A stretch of DNA of 64,000 bases from Sciurus carolinensis (GCF_902686445.1 NC_062223.1:61811498-61875497), one strand, 5' to 3'; positions 23,835 through 37,146 are shown, counted from the first letter of the stretch. Numbers and translations: made by a program. The notes: a model not told the origin generated them from the letters alone.

Positions 23835-24525
23835 TAATGAGCAAAGAAATTGGTGAATATGTGAATCTAAACAGATTTTGACTATGTAAGATAAAATAAT
23901 AATGTCTTATGGGTTAAAAAAAACAAACAAACAAGGATGAATATACCAAACAGTAGCAATTCTCTAGCAAGAATTAATTGGAAATATGAGAGTCTAAGGC
24001 CCTGGTAATGTTTCAAAAGGTGGTAAGTATATTGTTTAATTTTTTACTTTGATGAGCTAATTATGTATGATATTTTTGCAGGGTCGATCACCAAAAGAAA
24101 AGAAATTAGGTCAAGATTTAAAAAATACAATGATGGGGGAAATGACCAATTTTTAAAACAAGGAAAATAAAAGAGAAGAAGTGAGAAATAAAGATAAGAC
24201 ACACCTAAAGCACAAAATTAGGTGGTAGATAGGGATGGTTATAACAGATGTAAATAGACAGGGCCTATATTAAGACAAATGAGTGAAATTGATTTTGAAA
24301 AAGAAATCAAACAGCATCCCTGACCAGAGAGACTCCAACAGTAGCATGGAGTCCCCAGACATAGCCTTTGGAGATTAAGGTGTGACCCTGCATGGGAGAT
24401 GACTACTCAGGCTGTGGGTTAAGGCTCCTAGGACTTCACATTAAAGACTCTCTGTAGTAAAGAAAACCCATACTCCCCAAAACTAAGATGAATGTTTAAA
24501 TGAAACTTAGAGATAAGCATGTTGC
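23835..24525. other. Unassigned AT-rich intergenic sequence
   Basis: A-rich on the plus strand, reminiscent of decayed L1/HAL1, but no family is assigned. Confidence 0.4.
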
Positions 24526-24529
24526 TGAT

Positions 24530-24960
24530 GAACTGAACCTTGGTTGTGAGAGAAATGAAGACTCGAGTATTAATCCAAAGCTTTTGGCCTGAGCATTTAG
24601 AGGGAATGGTGGCTATCTGAGAGGATGAGACAATCACTGGGGCACAGGACCTGGAAATGGAAAGACATCCGGTCCTTTCCTGTGATCTAAAGGACTTCCA
24701 TCTCATGAAAAGCCGTTATGTATATGTCTTTGGTGAAGAACTTCAGAATAATGAAAAGCTACTGCTGAAAATCTAAAGGCCGTTCCTCTCGAAGAAGTCC
24801 ACAAGGTTGATTAGTTATACAAACATGCCATGATGATTTGTAAAATTTTATGAATGCTGATCATCAACAGTTTGGCTCTGGAGAATTTGAGAATAACCTG
24901 GCCTAAGAACATAGTGAGGATAACCCTGGGGAGCACCACATAACCAAGCCACAGTGCAAG
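24530..24960 (+). repeat. Ancient interspersed repeat, class not determined
   Basis: AATCCAAAGCTTTTGGCCTG followed by AGCATTTAGAGGGAATGG and, later, ACCCTGGGGAGCACC follows a long repeat dispersed in mammals. Related pieces are at 46990-47290 and 62810-63150. Confidence 0.4.
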
Positions 24961-25287
24961 CAGTGCCTTGGAAACAAACATCCCAGCAGCTCTTGCCTAA
25001 GCGGTCTAATTCAATTTGGAAGTCCTAGAGAGATAGAAGAGGTGCAGGAGGTAGCTGTAATAAAAAGCTTCCTTGGTAAACATGAACTCTCCTGCACTGA
25101 AACTTGCTGAGGAATCAAGTCAGGTTGACAGAGGCTAACCAGATTAATAGTGTGGAATACTAGAACTATATTTCTGGAAAACCTACAAATCTTAGGTTAT
25201 AGACAATATTGTGATTTTAGCAAAAAATACATAAACAAAAGAAATAGACAAGAAGATGTTATGTGGGGTACTGCTCAAAAGATGATC

Positions 25288-25377
25288 TTGGACTGGGGAT
25301 AGCTCCATGATAGAAAATTTGCCTGCAGTGCACAAGGCTTGGGTTCCATTCCCAGGGCAAGAGAGAAAAAAAAAAAG
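25288..25377 (+). mobile_element. ID SINE, diverged
   Basis: GGACTGGGGATAGCTCCATG, GAAAATTTGCCTGC, GGGTTCCATTCCCAGGGC and an A-rich tail mark a diverged ID element. No clear target duplication. Confidence 0.75.
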
Positions 25378-25379
25378 TA

Positions 25380-27025
25380 TCATGTCATTTATCCAGTGAA
25401 AACCATCTTCTTTACACAGTGAGGTCCTCTTCTTCACTGGTTATAGAAGAAATTTCCACAAGAGTCTTTGAAGGAAATAAAATCCAAAAGATACCAGAAA
25501 TTCTAATCAACCACAGACAGAGATAAAAGGAACCATATCACTACTAAGGAAGGACAAAAGGCCTTCAGAAAATGGAGAAGTTGAAAACATTATACTGTAA
25601 TTATCTCATGATAGTTAGGAGGCCTTGGTCATTTGATTACAGATCAGGAAAAGATTAATGACTCAAAAAGAGGCTCAGAATATATAGGAAAAGCCATGCT
25701 ATCTCATAACTGTGACTAATTGAACATTTAATAGTTTACTTTAATATATATTAAACAAAGATTTAATAAAAGCATTCAATCAAAAAGGATAACTGATTCT
25801 GCATGAGCACCTGGAAGTAAAAAAAAAAATGTACTGTACTGATAAAATAATAACTGCTAATGAAATATATATGCCTTTGAAGATGAAATTGTTGACATAC
25901 TGAATATCATATCATTGTGTCACAAGCAGTGACTGCTAGTTAATTGGGATATTTTATTATAAGGAATTCAGATTCAAATGAATGCAAAAATATAAAAATC
26001 ACAGATTACCCTGTATCTCTCATTATGAGTAACAGATGTCACATTTTCAGCACCAATTTGAGATAGGTATTGTAGGTATTTATGGTAATTCTTACTTTCA
26101 AACAGCATTTTTTTCAAGTAAGTAAAGCTATATGAAAAACTACCACAGTATATAAGCTATTCATATAGTCATGAAATTTTAGCTTCCATGACCACTTCAG
26201 AAGGGATAGGCTGAGGCTATATTATTATGCTAAATGCTCTGACTGAGTAACTAAGATATCACATGGATAGACCTTGAGTAATTGGATAACTCAGCCAATT
26301 CTGGTATGAACAACAAATAGCTTGGAGTATAAAGTACTTAAAATTTCTTGATATCTTAGTAACTCCTACCTCCGCAGCAATGTTTCTTTTGGATGACCGA
26401 AGACAAAACACTCCTCACAGGCTCAGGTATGACTGATACCTCAAATAATTTTTTTTTAATTATCTGATATTTTAGAGATGTCTCACTTCTGACATCTTGA
26501 TTTTTGGATTCTTGAATCTATTTCCAACATGAAAAGATTAATGATCCTTAGTAACTAAGGATCATATCAATGTAAAGGGAGCAGTCTGAGTCCATTCCAT
26601 AGTCATCACCTAAAAGATATTAGCTATATTTTTATTATGTGTTGAAAGATGATCTAGTAGCAAGAAAGGATTTTCTGACTTATAGTTTCCTTATAGTCAA
26701 TGAATAGCTGAATTCTGTCATTAATGAAAAAGTACTTTCTGCTTTGGGTCAAGAAGTAGTAACAGGAACTCGACTTTCACCTAAAGCAATTGAAAACTTG
26801 AACTAAATATATATGTCAATTATTTTCAAACATTAGACATCAATTGATGTGAGACAATAAGTTCTCTGAGAGAGGAAGAACAAAGTGAGACTCTTGATTG
26901 TCCCATGTTATTACCTGGTGACTATTCCCAGGTCATGGTGCAGGAAGGTAAAATGCAATCAGAGCCTGGTAGTCCTCCTGAATTGAGAAGATGTGAGAGT
27001 CTGAGACACGAAGGCAACTAGAATT
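25380..27025. other. Unassigned AT-rich intergenic sequence
   Basis: No gene; probably very old retroelement debris continuous with the HAL1-like remnant. Confidence 0.4.
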
Positions 27026-27029
27026 CAAA

Positions 27030-28430
27030 GGACAGATTATCAAGAAGAGAGGGTTGTGCAGAGAAGGAATTCTGGAGATTAGCAGATTCCTCTCAAGTTT
27101 TTAGTTGAATAGTGATCAATGTAGGCTTATAAGGAAACTACTCAGAACTGGGGAAAGAACTACTCTAAAGAATTAGAGTAAAAATGTGTAGTGCTTACAC
27201 AGAGTGAGGAATAGTCTGTTCCCACCAGCCAGATGGAAATCTCATAACTTATATGAAACAAGAATAAAGTTCTAAGAAAATCATTGATTGCCTCGGTAGT
27301 AGGAAAAATGTGTCCATGAATTAAAGGCAAATGTGGTTCTTCCTAACAAAGTTATAAGCAATCCTAGAAAGACCAAATTATTTTCAAATAACTGAACTAC
27401 ATTGTAGCATAAAATTTTAAAATAATTATAGGTAGACAAAAAAATCCTGTATCCCAAAAGTAAAATTTATTATGTCTTGTATCCAATCAATAATAATCTG
27501 GTGCTCAATGAAGCATAAAACAAAGACCCATAATAAGAAAAAACGATCAATAGAGGTTTATTCCAAAATGGCACAGATGATAGCATTAGTATAGAAGGAT
27601 ATGAAAATAGTTCCTATAAACATAGATATTCAAGAAGAAAAAGCACATAAAGAAGATAGAGGAAATACAGAGCATGTGAATACACAAAGAATATTTTTTA
27701 AACTACTCAACTTGAACATCTAGAGATAACAATCTGAGATAGGAATGTATTGAATGACACTAGGAACAGATTAGATGCTGCAGTAGAAAATATTATCAAA
27801 CTTGAAAATTAGTAATAGAAACTACCTGAAATTCAACTCAAATTTTAGCAAAAACTGGAGAAAATGAAGAGTCTGAGTAAACTGTGGGAAATTTCAGGCA
27901 GCCCAATATGCAAGTTATTGGGATCTTTGAACAAGAGGAAAGGGAGTGAACCAGAAAAAAGTATTGGAAGAAGTAATGGGAAATTTTTCCAAATTTGATT
28001 AAAACGATAAACAGATCCAAGAAGGTGATAGAACCCAAATAACAATAATAATGACAAAAACTAAATCAAAGCATATCTTAATATGATTGCTCAAAACAAA
28101 TGACAAAGAATATATTTAAACCACCATAGACAGAAAACACATTATATACAGAGAAGCAAAGACAAGAATGGCAACAGACTTTTCATGGAAAACAATGTAA
28201 TCCAGAAGATAGTGGAGGAAAAAAAATGAGCATGGGAGAAACAAAAAACTGTCAACAAAAATTCTATAAGAAAAACTTTCTCAAAACACAAAAATGGAAA
28301 GAATTCAATACTAACAAATTTGTGCTAAAAGAAAAGCTAAAGGAAGTTCTTCAGACAGAATAAAAATGGTAATAGATACCTGAATTTATACAAAGAAATG
28401 AAAACTGAAGGCCACAGTATGTATATTTCA
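27030..28430 (+). mobile_element. HAL1-like (half-L1) retrotransposon remnant
   Basis: The 3' part matches HAL1/L1M order: ACCACCATAGACAGAAAACA, TCATGGAAAACAATGTAATC, CAGAAGATAGTGGAG, AAACTGTCAACAAAAATTC, TAAAGGAAGTTCTTCAGAC. The frame is heavily broken. The 5' limit is approximate. Confidence 0.6.
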
Positions 28431-28434
28431 CTAC

Positions 28435-30125
28435 ATTGATTAAGAGACTTTGATGTAGCATAAAACCCTTCCTCTCTGATTGTCCTCCCACTCTTTGACC
28501 CAATCATAAAAGCTACCTTTTCTAAACTAACTCGAAAAATTATGTAAAGGAATTGGGGCAATGAATTGGGTGTTAAAATAGGAATTTCTGAAATATATGA
28601 ATAAAATTATACATTTCTTTTGAGACCTTTTCCACTTCATCATGGAAACAGTGTACAAACTTTCCATCCACTCTGTATGCTGGAGCATTCCATTGCTCAC
28701 TAATTTTGGATAGACTTATAATAATGTACTCTTATACTAAAGGATATACTTAATAGGATATCTTCTAATTTGGACATGAGATTTTATATAGCCCAAGATA
28801 GCAGATGAATTATACAGGGAAAGTATTAATCTTTCTTCTGACTTCTAGTTCTACCCATTTAAGAAAAGTTCTACTAGACTTTCTAAGCTCACTCCCTGTA
28901 TAATTTAGTGATCCATTCTCCATGAATGATTATTTTACTGGTAAGTCTATGTTTAACTAACTACGTATAACAATCAGTGATCTGAAAATTTGTTAAAAGT
29001 TCTCTGAAGGCCTATAAAATTTCTAAGGCATTTAGAAAACTTTCTATTCTGGTGTATGTTCATGCCATTCAAATATTCGATAATGGGCAAAGCAACTTTT
29101 TTGAGATCACATCTCATCATCCATTGTTTGAGTTCCAATCCTGATTAAAGATGAGCACAACTGTGATGTGTCCCTTTGACTTGTCATTTAAAACGTGAGT
29201 CAATAACTGATTTGGAGAATGCGAAATGCTTCCTCTACCTCTTCAGGAACATCTGGAAGTGTATGAATCCACTGCTGCCTTTGTCTGTTTCAATGCTTCC
29301 TTGATGACAGTCATCCACATCCTTTCTTTGTCACACTCCCTATGAATGACTGTGTCATTCCTCATTGAAGCTGGATCCAACCCTGAACTTTACTTTCACA
29401 ATAGATGTGACCAGAATAAAGGCTGGTAAGGGACTTCCCTTTATTCCAGTGGGGACTTGAAAAAAAATCTGTCTCTTATCTCTTCTGGTGTAGTCTTGTC
29501 AATTATGCTTACTCTATGTATTCAAAAATTCCATATCATTGATGTAAAAATTGAGAGATCTCAAACTTCTCTTGATTGAGAAAAAACAATCAAGAAATTC
29601 TCTGAACACATTATGCCTATTATATGGCTCTTCCCTTCATCTTATGAAATTAGCTGAATTAACTCATAAAACATCTTACTTTGATTTGAGCCCCAGTAGT
29701 ACCACTTTGATGAAAAAGTTGACAATGTGCTGCTTTTGGCTTTATTTGGATGTGATAAAAGGTAAAATTGTGTTATTTCCCTCTTCTACTCTTAATAATA
29801 CAAATGTGCCTGGAAATTCTTATAACAACCTTAAATTTATCAAACTGAGCTTTGAAGAACATCAGAGGATGCTTCATTAGAGAAGTGGTCTTTTCTCTTT
29901 TATCCCATCTTTTGTTAGTATTGAAATATCTCATCCCCTCATTAATTATATAAAGATTTTTCTGAATCAAAAGGGCACATCTTATGTTAACTATGAGACT
30001 ATAGGTTAGACTCCACATAAGCCTTTAAAGGCAAAGAACTATTTTCATCTTCAGTCAGAGATAAGCCATGGAAGAGGAAGAAGAGGGCTGTAGGAAGGGG
30101 GAAGTCTGAAAGATTTCCAAACGAG
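28435..30125. other. Unassigned AT-rich intergenic sequence
   Basis: Nothing recognised. A 109-codon plus-strand frame at 29551-29880 has no domain features. Confidence 0.45.
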
Positions 30126-30129
30126 AGAA

Positions 30130-30475
30130 GAATTTGAGGTCCTATTGCTGGCTCTGAGTTAGAGAGACCTGAGTTCAAGGACCAGAGAGGTCTCTAGGAT
30201 CTGAGGTCTGTGCCAGCCAACAATCAGAAAAGAAACAAGAACCTCAGTCCAAGAGAAGCAAGGAAGTTATACTAACACCTTCATTGAGCTTGGAAATGGA
30301 TTCTTCCCAGAGACTCCCAGCAAGGAGACAGCTTGATTTCAGTTTTGTGAAACTCAGAGCAGAGAAACCAGCTGAGCCCACCTGAACTTCTTTCCCACAG
30401 AGCTGTGGTATATTTGTGTTGTTTTAAGCTACTAAATTTGTGGTAATATATTGTGACAACAAAAGAAAATTGACA
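30130..30475 (+). mobile_element. MLT1-type LTR, diverged
   Basis: The 3' end is clear: CACAGAGCTGTGG, TTTGTGTTGTTTTAAGC and TACTAAATTTGTGG, as in MLT1 LTRs just before their end. The 5' limit is a guess. Confidence 0.55.
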
Positions 30476-30489
30476 CACAAAACATTGAC

Positions 30490-31150
30490 AGCATTGTTTC
30501 ACTTACAGCTTCCAATTTTTCTTTTGAGAAATCAACTGTTGTCCTAAAGATCATTTCTTTGCAACCTAGTTCTGTTCTTCTCTGTCCACTTTCAGGATCT
30601 GGTCTTTGTCTTTGATGTGCTGCAGTTTCATTTTTATATGTCTACATGTAGGGTTTGTTTTCCTCATTCTGCTGGGGGAGATTATTAGTTACTGGAAAGA
30701 GGAAGTGTTGGAAGTTGTTGAACTCTTTACATCTGTAAATGTGGTCTCTTCCCAGTTCTCTCTTCCCTCTTCTTCTGGAATTCCAGTTTAATATATGTTG
30801 ACCCTACTGACTGTATTCAATTTTTCTTAACCTCTCTTCCACATCAGCCATCAGACTCATGGTTGTGCCATTCTTTTAGCTATGTCTCCTAGTTCATCAA
30901 CCACCATTCAGCTGCTCCTAGTCTACTTTTAAACTACCTATAGTTAGTTTTGTTGCTTCTATTTTAAACCCATTTGGTCATGTCTAATAGTCTTGTTCTT
31001 CTCAAATCTTATGACTCCCCTTTTTATTTCTCCAAAAATTAAATATTCTTATTTATATTCTGAATCTGATGAGATGGATATCTATATTCAACATAAGCCT
31101 AGTCCTAAATTTTTCTTTTGACTCTCAGAGGTTTTATTCCCTATCATTTG
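30490..31150 (-). mobile_element. Possible ancient L1M 3' region, antisense
   Basis: Weak but ordered similarity to reverse L1M 3' UTR sequence: TCTTCTGGAATTCCAG, AATATATGTTGACCC, GTTTTGTTGCTTCTA. Boundaries and class are uncertain. Confidence 0.35.
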
Positions 31151-32335
31151 TCATAGGTGTTTTGAACTGAGTTGATATATTTTGGAACTTGTATCTGTGG
31201 AAATGCTTTGAGGCCTTTGAAATAGTTTTTTTTTTTTTTTAACCTATTAAGAATTGCATTCTCATTTGATTAAAGTGCCATTTTAATCCAAAATGCTTGG
31301 CCTGAAGGTTTTTTTGTTTTTTGTTTTTTGTTTTTAATTTTCTTTTTTGATCACTCAGCTAATGTGAATCCAGACTGAAAATTCATGGGAGGGCCATCTT
31401 GTGGCACAATTTCCCTCTCTTGGTACCAAGAGTCAATATAGACAGTTTTCCTTGCATCCTTCTGGGTCAGATGTTTGGATTTGTTTCTAACTCACTCTTA
31501 TACTGAGGGTGCAATTCTTTAAAACCCCAACTTTTTGTTGGGGCTTCTCTTTAGACTCTCCACCTCCAGTAGGTTTTGGACTTTGTATTAACTCAATGGT
31601 AGCATTCAGGGGTCTGAAAACCACAGATCTTTTTCATCTGGTTTTGTTAATGTCCTCATGCTAAAAGCCCTTCTCTTGGGTTTCTACGTTCACTTGGTTT
31701 TTGATATATTATTCTCTTGCCAACTTCCTAAACCCTTTAGCAAGATGTAACTTTATTCACTGTTCTCAGTGGGAGTCAACCAGAGGACCTTGTGTCTGTC
31801 ATAGTGCTAGAATGGAAACTCCAGGAACCTTGTCCTTCTGTAAGATGAATTCCCTAAGAGGAGGTCCAGCTACCATTTTTCTCTTTTCCTCTCTCCTGGG
31901 TGCCTTCTGAGGAACTATGACCTATAAGTATGAAAGCCCTGACCTGCACTCCAATAGTTAGTCTTACTTGTCTACTTCAGGTCAGGTAATTCTAATTGTC
32001 CTCTTCCTGAGACCCAACCCCACTGTTAACACGATGATAAATACCCTGTCAGGCCTTCTCTGCAGTTCTGAATCTTCCTCACGCCCATTCCACTAACTCA
32101 GGCTAGTCCAGCCTTATTCCCTTTACTATATAGAAGTATAGAAGTAGATTGACTATATACCCTTGACTGCACTTGATTTTTAATTGACCATTTCTTTTTG
32201 GAGAGTTTTTTCCTATTTTCTTGTTAATTTCCCATCTCTCCCAATATTATTTGGTACAAACAATGCAAAAGTTCCATAACTTTATCTGTACAAGAACCAA
32301 GTGCTGACAATAGGCCCCAGAATGTTGCATGTGGT
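31150..32335. other. Unassigned intergenic sequence
   Basis: T-rich low-complexity runs near 31.2-31.35 kb; otherwise nothing recognised. Confidence 0.45.
31308..31340 (+). repeat. (GTTTTTT)n low-complexity
   Basis: Four G-T6-like units; a separate run of 16 T lies at about 31226. Confidence 0.8.
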
Positions 32336-32339
32336 AAGA

Positions 32340-32525
32340 AAGGAAGAAACTCAAACTCTGGAATCCAAAATAGTGCATTTCAATTCCAGATCTTCCATTT
32401 GCAAGTGACTATTCAAATTCCTTTAGTCTCTAATTCCTCATTTATAAATTTATGCTTTGTCAGATTATTGGGAAATCCCAGAAATGATGTATATGAAGTG
32501 TCTAATTCAAAATAGGGACCTAAGT
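32340..32525 (+). mobile_element. MIR SINE
   Basis: ACTCTGGAATCCAAAATAG, AATTCCAGATCTTCCATTTG and AATTCCTCATTTATAAA fit MIR; diverged. Confidence 0.55.
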
Positions 32526-32868
32526 AGGCATCAGATAGTTGGAAAAATCAAAATGAAGGTCATGGAGTCCACGCGGTCAAGATCATGTTACTGTGTACTT
32601 TGAAGACTGAATTTGAGCAACTGCAAAAAGAATGAGTGACTGCTATTGCATATCTGCTCTGATGTAAGAGCTAAGGCCAGAATGGGTCTAGTGTGAGGCA
32701 TAGAAGGACTTAAACTGAAACACTAAAACTAAAACTCAGAATATGGAAGAATAATAGATTTTGTATCAGAACCAGGCAAATAATACCTTAGGGACAAATG
32801 TAAATACTTTTTCTTATGCTTCTCTTCCCTCCTCACTACTGGTAGAAATTACTAATTACATATAATTA

Positions 32869-32939
32869 GTAACACACACACACACACACACAAATACACA
32901 CACTATATATAGTATACATATATACATGGTATATATGAT
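32869..32939. repeat. Compound (CA)n then AT-rich repeat
   Basis: About ten CA units, then ACACACTATATATAG and further TATA-type steps. Confidence 0.9.
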
Positions 32940-32959
32940 GATAAAATAATAGTAAAAAG

Positions 32960-33150
32960 CTAAATTTGGTACTGTTCTAAACTTATAATGAATTAACTCA
33001 CATAATCCTAATAACTCCATGATGTAGGGATTGTGACTATTAGCATTTTACAGACAAAGACACAAAAGCACCAAGAACCTGAGAAATTTCTCTAAGTTTA
33101 AGCAAGGAACAGAGAAGTTTGGCTTCAGAAGCCACACTCCAGGCCTCTTT
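32960..33150 (-). mobile_element. MIR SINE
   Basis: TTAACTCACATAATCCTAAT, GATGTAGGGATTGTG and TTTTACAGACAAAGACAC are reverse MIR. Confidence 0.7.
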
Positions 33151-33604
33151 GATACATGGTGTCCATAGTGTGAGCATGTTTTCCTATTTCTATTAGGAGT
33201 CCACCAACTAAGTCCAGCAGGAAGTCACTATCAACAGAGTTGGCATGAAATGAAATCTACTTTCCATCTTTGGTCCAGAGATTCCTGGCTTAGGGCCTTA
33301 CCCTAGTGAGGAATTGGTGGAAGCAGTAAGCACCAGTATCCTTAGTCCATTATTTATAGCTCCTATATATTATTATGCATAAGTCAACTCATAAAAAACT
33401 ATTTGCAGTACTCCCAGAGCAGTTTGCCCTTGCCTCGGTCATGGACACTCTAATTCTACCATCCTTATGAGTTTACATGTCTGGCTCCAGGACTGGATGT
33501 GCATTTTTCGAAGACAGGGGAAATTCTTTAATCTTCCATTTATCAGTACCCAGATTTATCATGACTTCTACAACATCAGTGTGATACAATAACCATTTAA
33601 ATGT

Positions 33605-33840
33605 GCAAATAACAAAAGCAAGGATAACTAGCATTTTGTTTTGCACTTTCAACGTGCTAGACTCTGTGCTAGATACATCCCATATACTATTTGTAATTCT
33701 TACAACTATATTAGCTTGGTATGTTTCTCATTTTGCAGATAAAATACAGAGATGGTAAGTGATAGTCTAAGGTTAAATAGAAAGTGACTGACTAGAGTTT
33801 GCATCTGAATCTAGATGAACTCTATATGTGCCTTCTATAG
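33605..33840 (-). mobile_element. MIR SINE
   Basis: GTGCTAGACTCTGTGCTAG, TTGTAATTCTTACAACTA and CATTTTGCAGATAAAATAC are reverse MIR. Confidence 0.7.
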
Positions 33841-34330
33841 TATGACAACAAGAAAAGACCCTAGATAAACATTTACAGGATGAACAAATTATATCATACA
33901 TTTCACCTTGAGAGTACTTCTCAACTGCATTCTTCTACTGTCTTTTAAAGAATCCAGTCAAAAGCACAGAAGGTAGAAGGACCCAGATGGCATTGGTAGT
34001 CATTATCCTGTGTCCAGGGAAGGCAGAACTGGTTGGAAACTTGCTTCTGGCATCAAACAGAATAGAAACTGAGCAGGGCCTTGGGAGTTGGGGTTGGCCT
34101 TCCTCAGTCAGGTTGGGTTGGAAAGATCCTCTCCACTGGACCATGAGTGTTGGATCCATGCCTGTCTTGACCATAAAAGCAAAACTCCATCTATTTGGCC
34201 TTCACTTTTTGCCCACTGATCATTCTGCCCTTTCCACCTCTGATTCTCATATTAAAAGTACTTAGAGGTGGTTCAAGTCTGAACACAGGATTATATGTAC
34301 TTTCATGTAAAAGAGACCTAAGAGGAATCT

Positions 34331-34335
34331 GAAAT

Positions 34336-34379
<44 letters not shown>

Positions 34380-34380
34380 T
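34331..34380. repeat. (AT)n microsatellite with interruptions
   Basis: AT units broken by two TAAT/TTAT steps. Confidence 0.9.
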
Positions 34381-34424
34381 TCTGTACACCCAGCAATTAT
34401 AACCTATTGTAGACAATATTATAT

Positions 34425-34600
34425 AAGAGAAAGAGCATAGGTTTTGGAGGCAGACAAAACTGTGTTTTGATCCTGGATCTGCTGTTTACCAGTCATGAAA
34501 TTTGGGGTAAAATATTTAACCTCTTTGAGACAAAGTTTCTCATCTGTAAAATGAACATAGTTACATCAATATTCATACCACAGTGGAATACTTTGAATTA
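34425..34600 (+). mobile_element. MIR SINE
   Basis: GAAAGAGCATAGGTTTTGG, GATCCTGGATCTGCTGTTTA, TATTTAACCTCTTTGAG and TTTCTCATCTGTAAAATG fit MIR. Confidence 0.8.
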
Positions 34601-34604
34601 TTTT

Positions 34605-35785
34605 AAAGATAATGCCACTCCAAGAAAAATGTTTCTTGCCAAACAAATTGCAGTTACTAAGTAATTACTTTATAAAGTTACTAAGATAAGTAACTTTCTT
34701 ATCTTTATTAAGCAACAAAAGTCTAATGGCTGCTACAGCTCTTGTGAACATGCGTCCAGCCATAAGCAAAGAAACTTGGTGTCCATCTGAACTTCCTCCT
34801 CTTGGTTCATAGTTCTGTATTACATCTTTACACACCTCCACAACCAATAAAGGTCCAGAGAACCAAGAGGGATTGGAATTCAATTCTGGAGAGATGTTCA
34901 GGCAGTTATCTTGCATTTAGGGCTAAGTGGACCAGGACCTGACAAGATTGTCTTTTATGCTTCACAAAAGGACAGAGCAATTGCTGAGTTGGACCCTGAA
35001 AACAAGGCCTTTGTTTTGCATGGTTACCACATGGTCCCTTCCTCTCTCTTTGGAATTTGACAAGCAAATTGGCATTTGTGTTGCTGAGACTGTCATAGAA
35101 TAGTGATTGTTAATTATACCCTAGATGTCCTGCCTCATTCTGCCATGGTTGTATTATGCTAAATGTGTGCAGTGAGCAAAAGATCTTAAATTTGATTTCA
35201 AATTGCATATCTCAGCATGCTTCCAGACCCGCCCCAGGTCAGAGAGATCCTAAGGGAGCTGTTGGACATTCTCCTGCTCCAGAATCCCTGGTTCTAACTT
35301 AGGCTAGGAAGTATTCAAAGGGTCCAGCAGATGTCAGTATGAATTCTTGAGTCTCTCCAGGTTGAGTATTAACAGATCAAATTATATCATCCACAGTCCG
35401 AAGAGCTATCTCTAGAGGGAGTATTGTATGAGCATTGGCTTCAGAGACAGTATTTTCCATAAGGATTCTCTCCTCTAATTGGTAAAATTCTGACCTTACG
35501 TCTCGACCCCAAAGCTGGATGATTGATACAGTCACAATTATAACAAAACTTCAAAAGATGAGACAAGTGAATAAGGAGGCTATTTCTAAAAATGAATCTG
35601 TCTATGCCCACTATCTGGATTCCTCTGTGTAGCCAGCCTGGATTGATTTCTAGCATCTTCAGTCTGTGACCCAGGAGGCTGTTCCTTTATAGCCAAAGTC
35701 GGGCAGGGCTTCTGGTTGATTACAGCTTTAGAATCAGCAGCAGATACAACATTGCCAAGCCAGATTATGAGTGCTGATACACTCC
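34605..35785. other. Unassigned intergenic sequence
   Basis: Nothing recognised up to the ID element. Confidence 0.45.
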
Positions 35786-35800
35786 TTGAATGTCTTTTTT

Positions 35801-35908
35801 TGTTTGTTTTTTTTTTTTTTTTTTTTTTTTTTGCAGTACTGGGAATCGAACTCAGGGTCTTGTGCTTGCGAGGCAAGCACTCTACCAGCTGAGCTATCTC
35901 CCCAGCCC
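35801..35908 (-). mobile_element. ID SINE, antisense
   Basis: After a T run, the plus strand reads ACTGGGAATCGAACTCAGGG, GCACTCTACCAGCTGAGC and TATCTCCCCAGCC, the reverse of an ID element. TGAATGTCTTTTTT flanks both sides (from 35787 and 35909). Confidence 0.92.
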
Positions 35909-36140
35909 TGAATGTCTTTTTTTAATTCATTTTTGGATATTTTATATACCAAGAAAAGTACAGAGAATAATATAACAAATAGCTGAACAATCACTACCTA
36001 GATTTAACAACTAGTGACATTTTACCATATACATGGCAAGTCTTTTATTATTGATGAGTCTTATATACTCCTCAGTCCCATTTCCTTCCCTCTCTCCCCA
36101 GGGGTCCACATTATCTTGAGGTACATGTATATACCATCTA
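35909..36140 (-). mobile_element. Possible ancient L1M-like fragment interrupted by an ID element
   Basis: AAAGTACAGAGAATAATATA, ACAATCACTACCTAGATTTA and AGTGACATTTTACCATATAC are typical of an old L1 3'-region sequence. It appears to continue from before the ID insertion at 35801-35908. Confidence 0.4.
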
Positions 36141-36142
36141 AA

Positions 36143-36310
36143 TTTAGTTTCCCAGATTACCTTAACAAAGCACCATAAGCTGAGTGGCTTAAACAAAAGA
36201 AACCCTTGTCACACAGTTCTGGAAGCTGGAAGCTGTCTGATATATTGATAGGGACATACTCCCTCTGAAGGTGCTAGGGAAAGATCTCTTCCAAGACTTC
36301 TCTTCTTGGT
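36143..36310 (-). mobile_element. MLT1-type LTR fragment, antisense
   Basis: Plus-strand words TTACCTTAACAAAGCACC, GAGTGGCTTAAACAAAAG, CACAGTTCTGGAAGCTGG and CTCCCTCTGAAGGTGCTAGG match the start of a reverse MLT1 LTR. The remainder is missing or replaced by sequence leading into the ERV LTR. Confidence 0.65.
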
Positions 36311-36534
36311 CTTTAAGGAGGAGACCTATACCACCCCACAACCCTGTCCTTTGATCATGAGTCAGAGTGGGAAGTCAGCCCTGCAAAGGGGGTTTAATGG
36401 GTAAACCAAAAGCTACAGAAAGACTGCCTGACCCTCCAGCAATGAACAGCCTACAACCTCATGGGTTTATCTGGAGTCTCTCCTTTACAGGGCTTTAGCC
36501 ATGGATGACCTGAAATTAGCAAAGGGAAGGAAGT

Positions 36535-36553
36535 TTCTGTCTTAAAGACAGAA
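36535..36553. repeat. 19-bp palindrome
   Basis: TTCTGTCTT and AAGACAGAA flank a single central A: a perfect 9-bp inverted repeat at the start of the ERV-like region. Confidence 0.8.
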
Positions 36554-37146
36554 GATACAACTTAGCTGAGCAGGGCTTCTGGGGCCAATCTCAGGGAAGA
36601 AAATGAAGGATATGGAAAATGACAACCCCCAAGGCAGTGTGACCTGGGAAGATGGAGGGAGGAAGAAGACAAAACATTGATTCTTCCCCAATAAATCTTT
36701 TCCCAGTGACAAGACAATTCCTAGGAAGGATACACACATCAATCCTAAAATGGCAATCCCTGGGAAGAGAATAAACATTGATCTTTTCCCAGTAAATTCC
36801 CTCCCAATGACAGTAAAGCTACACTTTAATCCTGCCCCAGTGACAATACAATGACCCCTAGAAGACAAGATAAGCACTGGGCACTGAGAACTGAACCTTC
36901 CATCCTTGCCCAATAAGAACAAGTTTCACATTCTCACAACCTGGTTCCTGAAGGCCCAAACTGACACATTCTGTTAAAGAAATTAAATCACCTCTCAGTG
37001 TAACCTATAAAAACTCAGACCCCTTCTGTAACTGGGGTCCACTTTCTACCCTGAAAGTGAGCCCCTTCGAAGCCTGACTCTGCTGCTGAATAAAAGGCAT
37101 AGCTGATCCATGAAGTCTGTTCCTGTCCTGGTTATTTGTCCTTTCA
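36535..37146 (+). mobile_element. Class I ERV-like LTR (5' limit uncertain)
   Basis: The 3' half has LTR layout: a TATA box (CCTATAAAAACTCAG near 37006), GGGGTCCACTTT, an AATAAA near 37089, a U5-like CCTGTCCTGG stretch, and an end in CA at 37146 followed by a primer-binding-site-like sequence. The U3 contains two related blocks (ACATTGATTCTTCCC near 36676 and ACATTGATCTTTTCCC near 36775), about 100 bp apart, like repeated enhancer units. No matching second LTR or coding internal region was found nearby, so this is a decayed fragment. The left edge is marked only by a 19-bp palindrome and may lie further left. Confidence 0.6.
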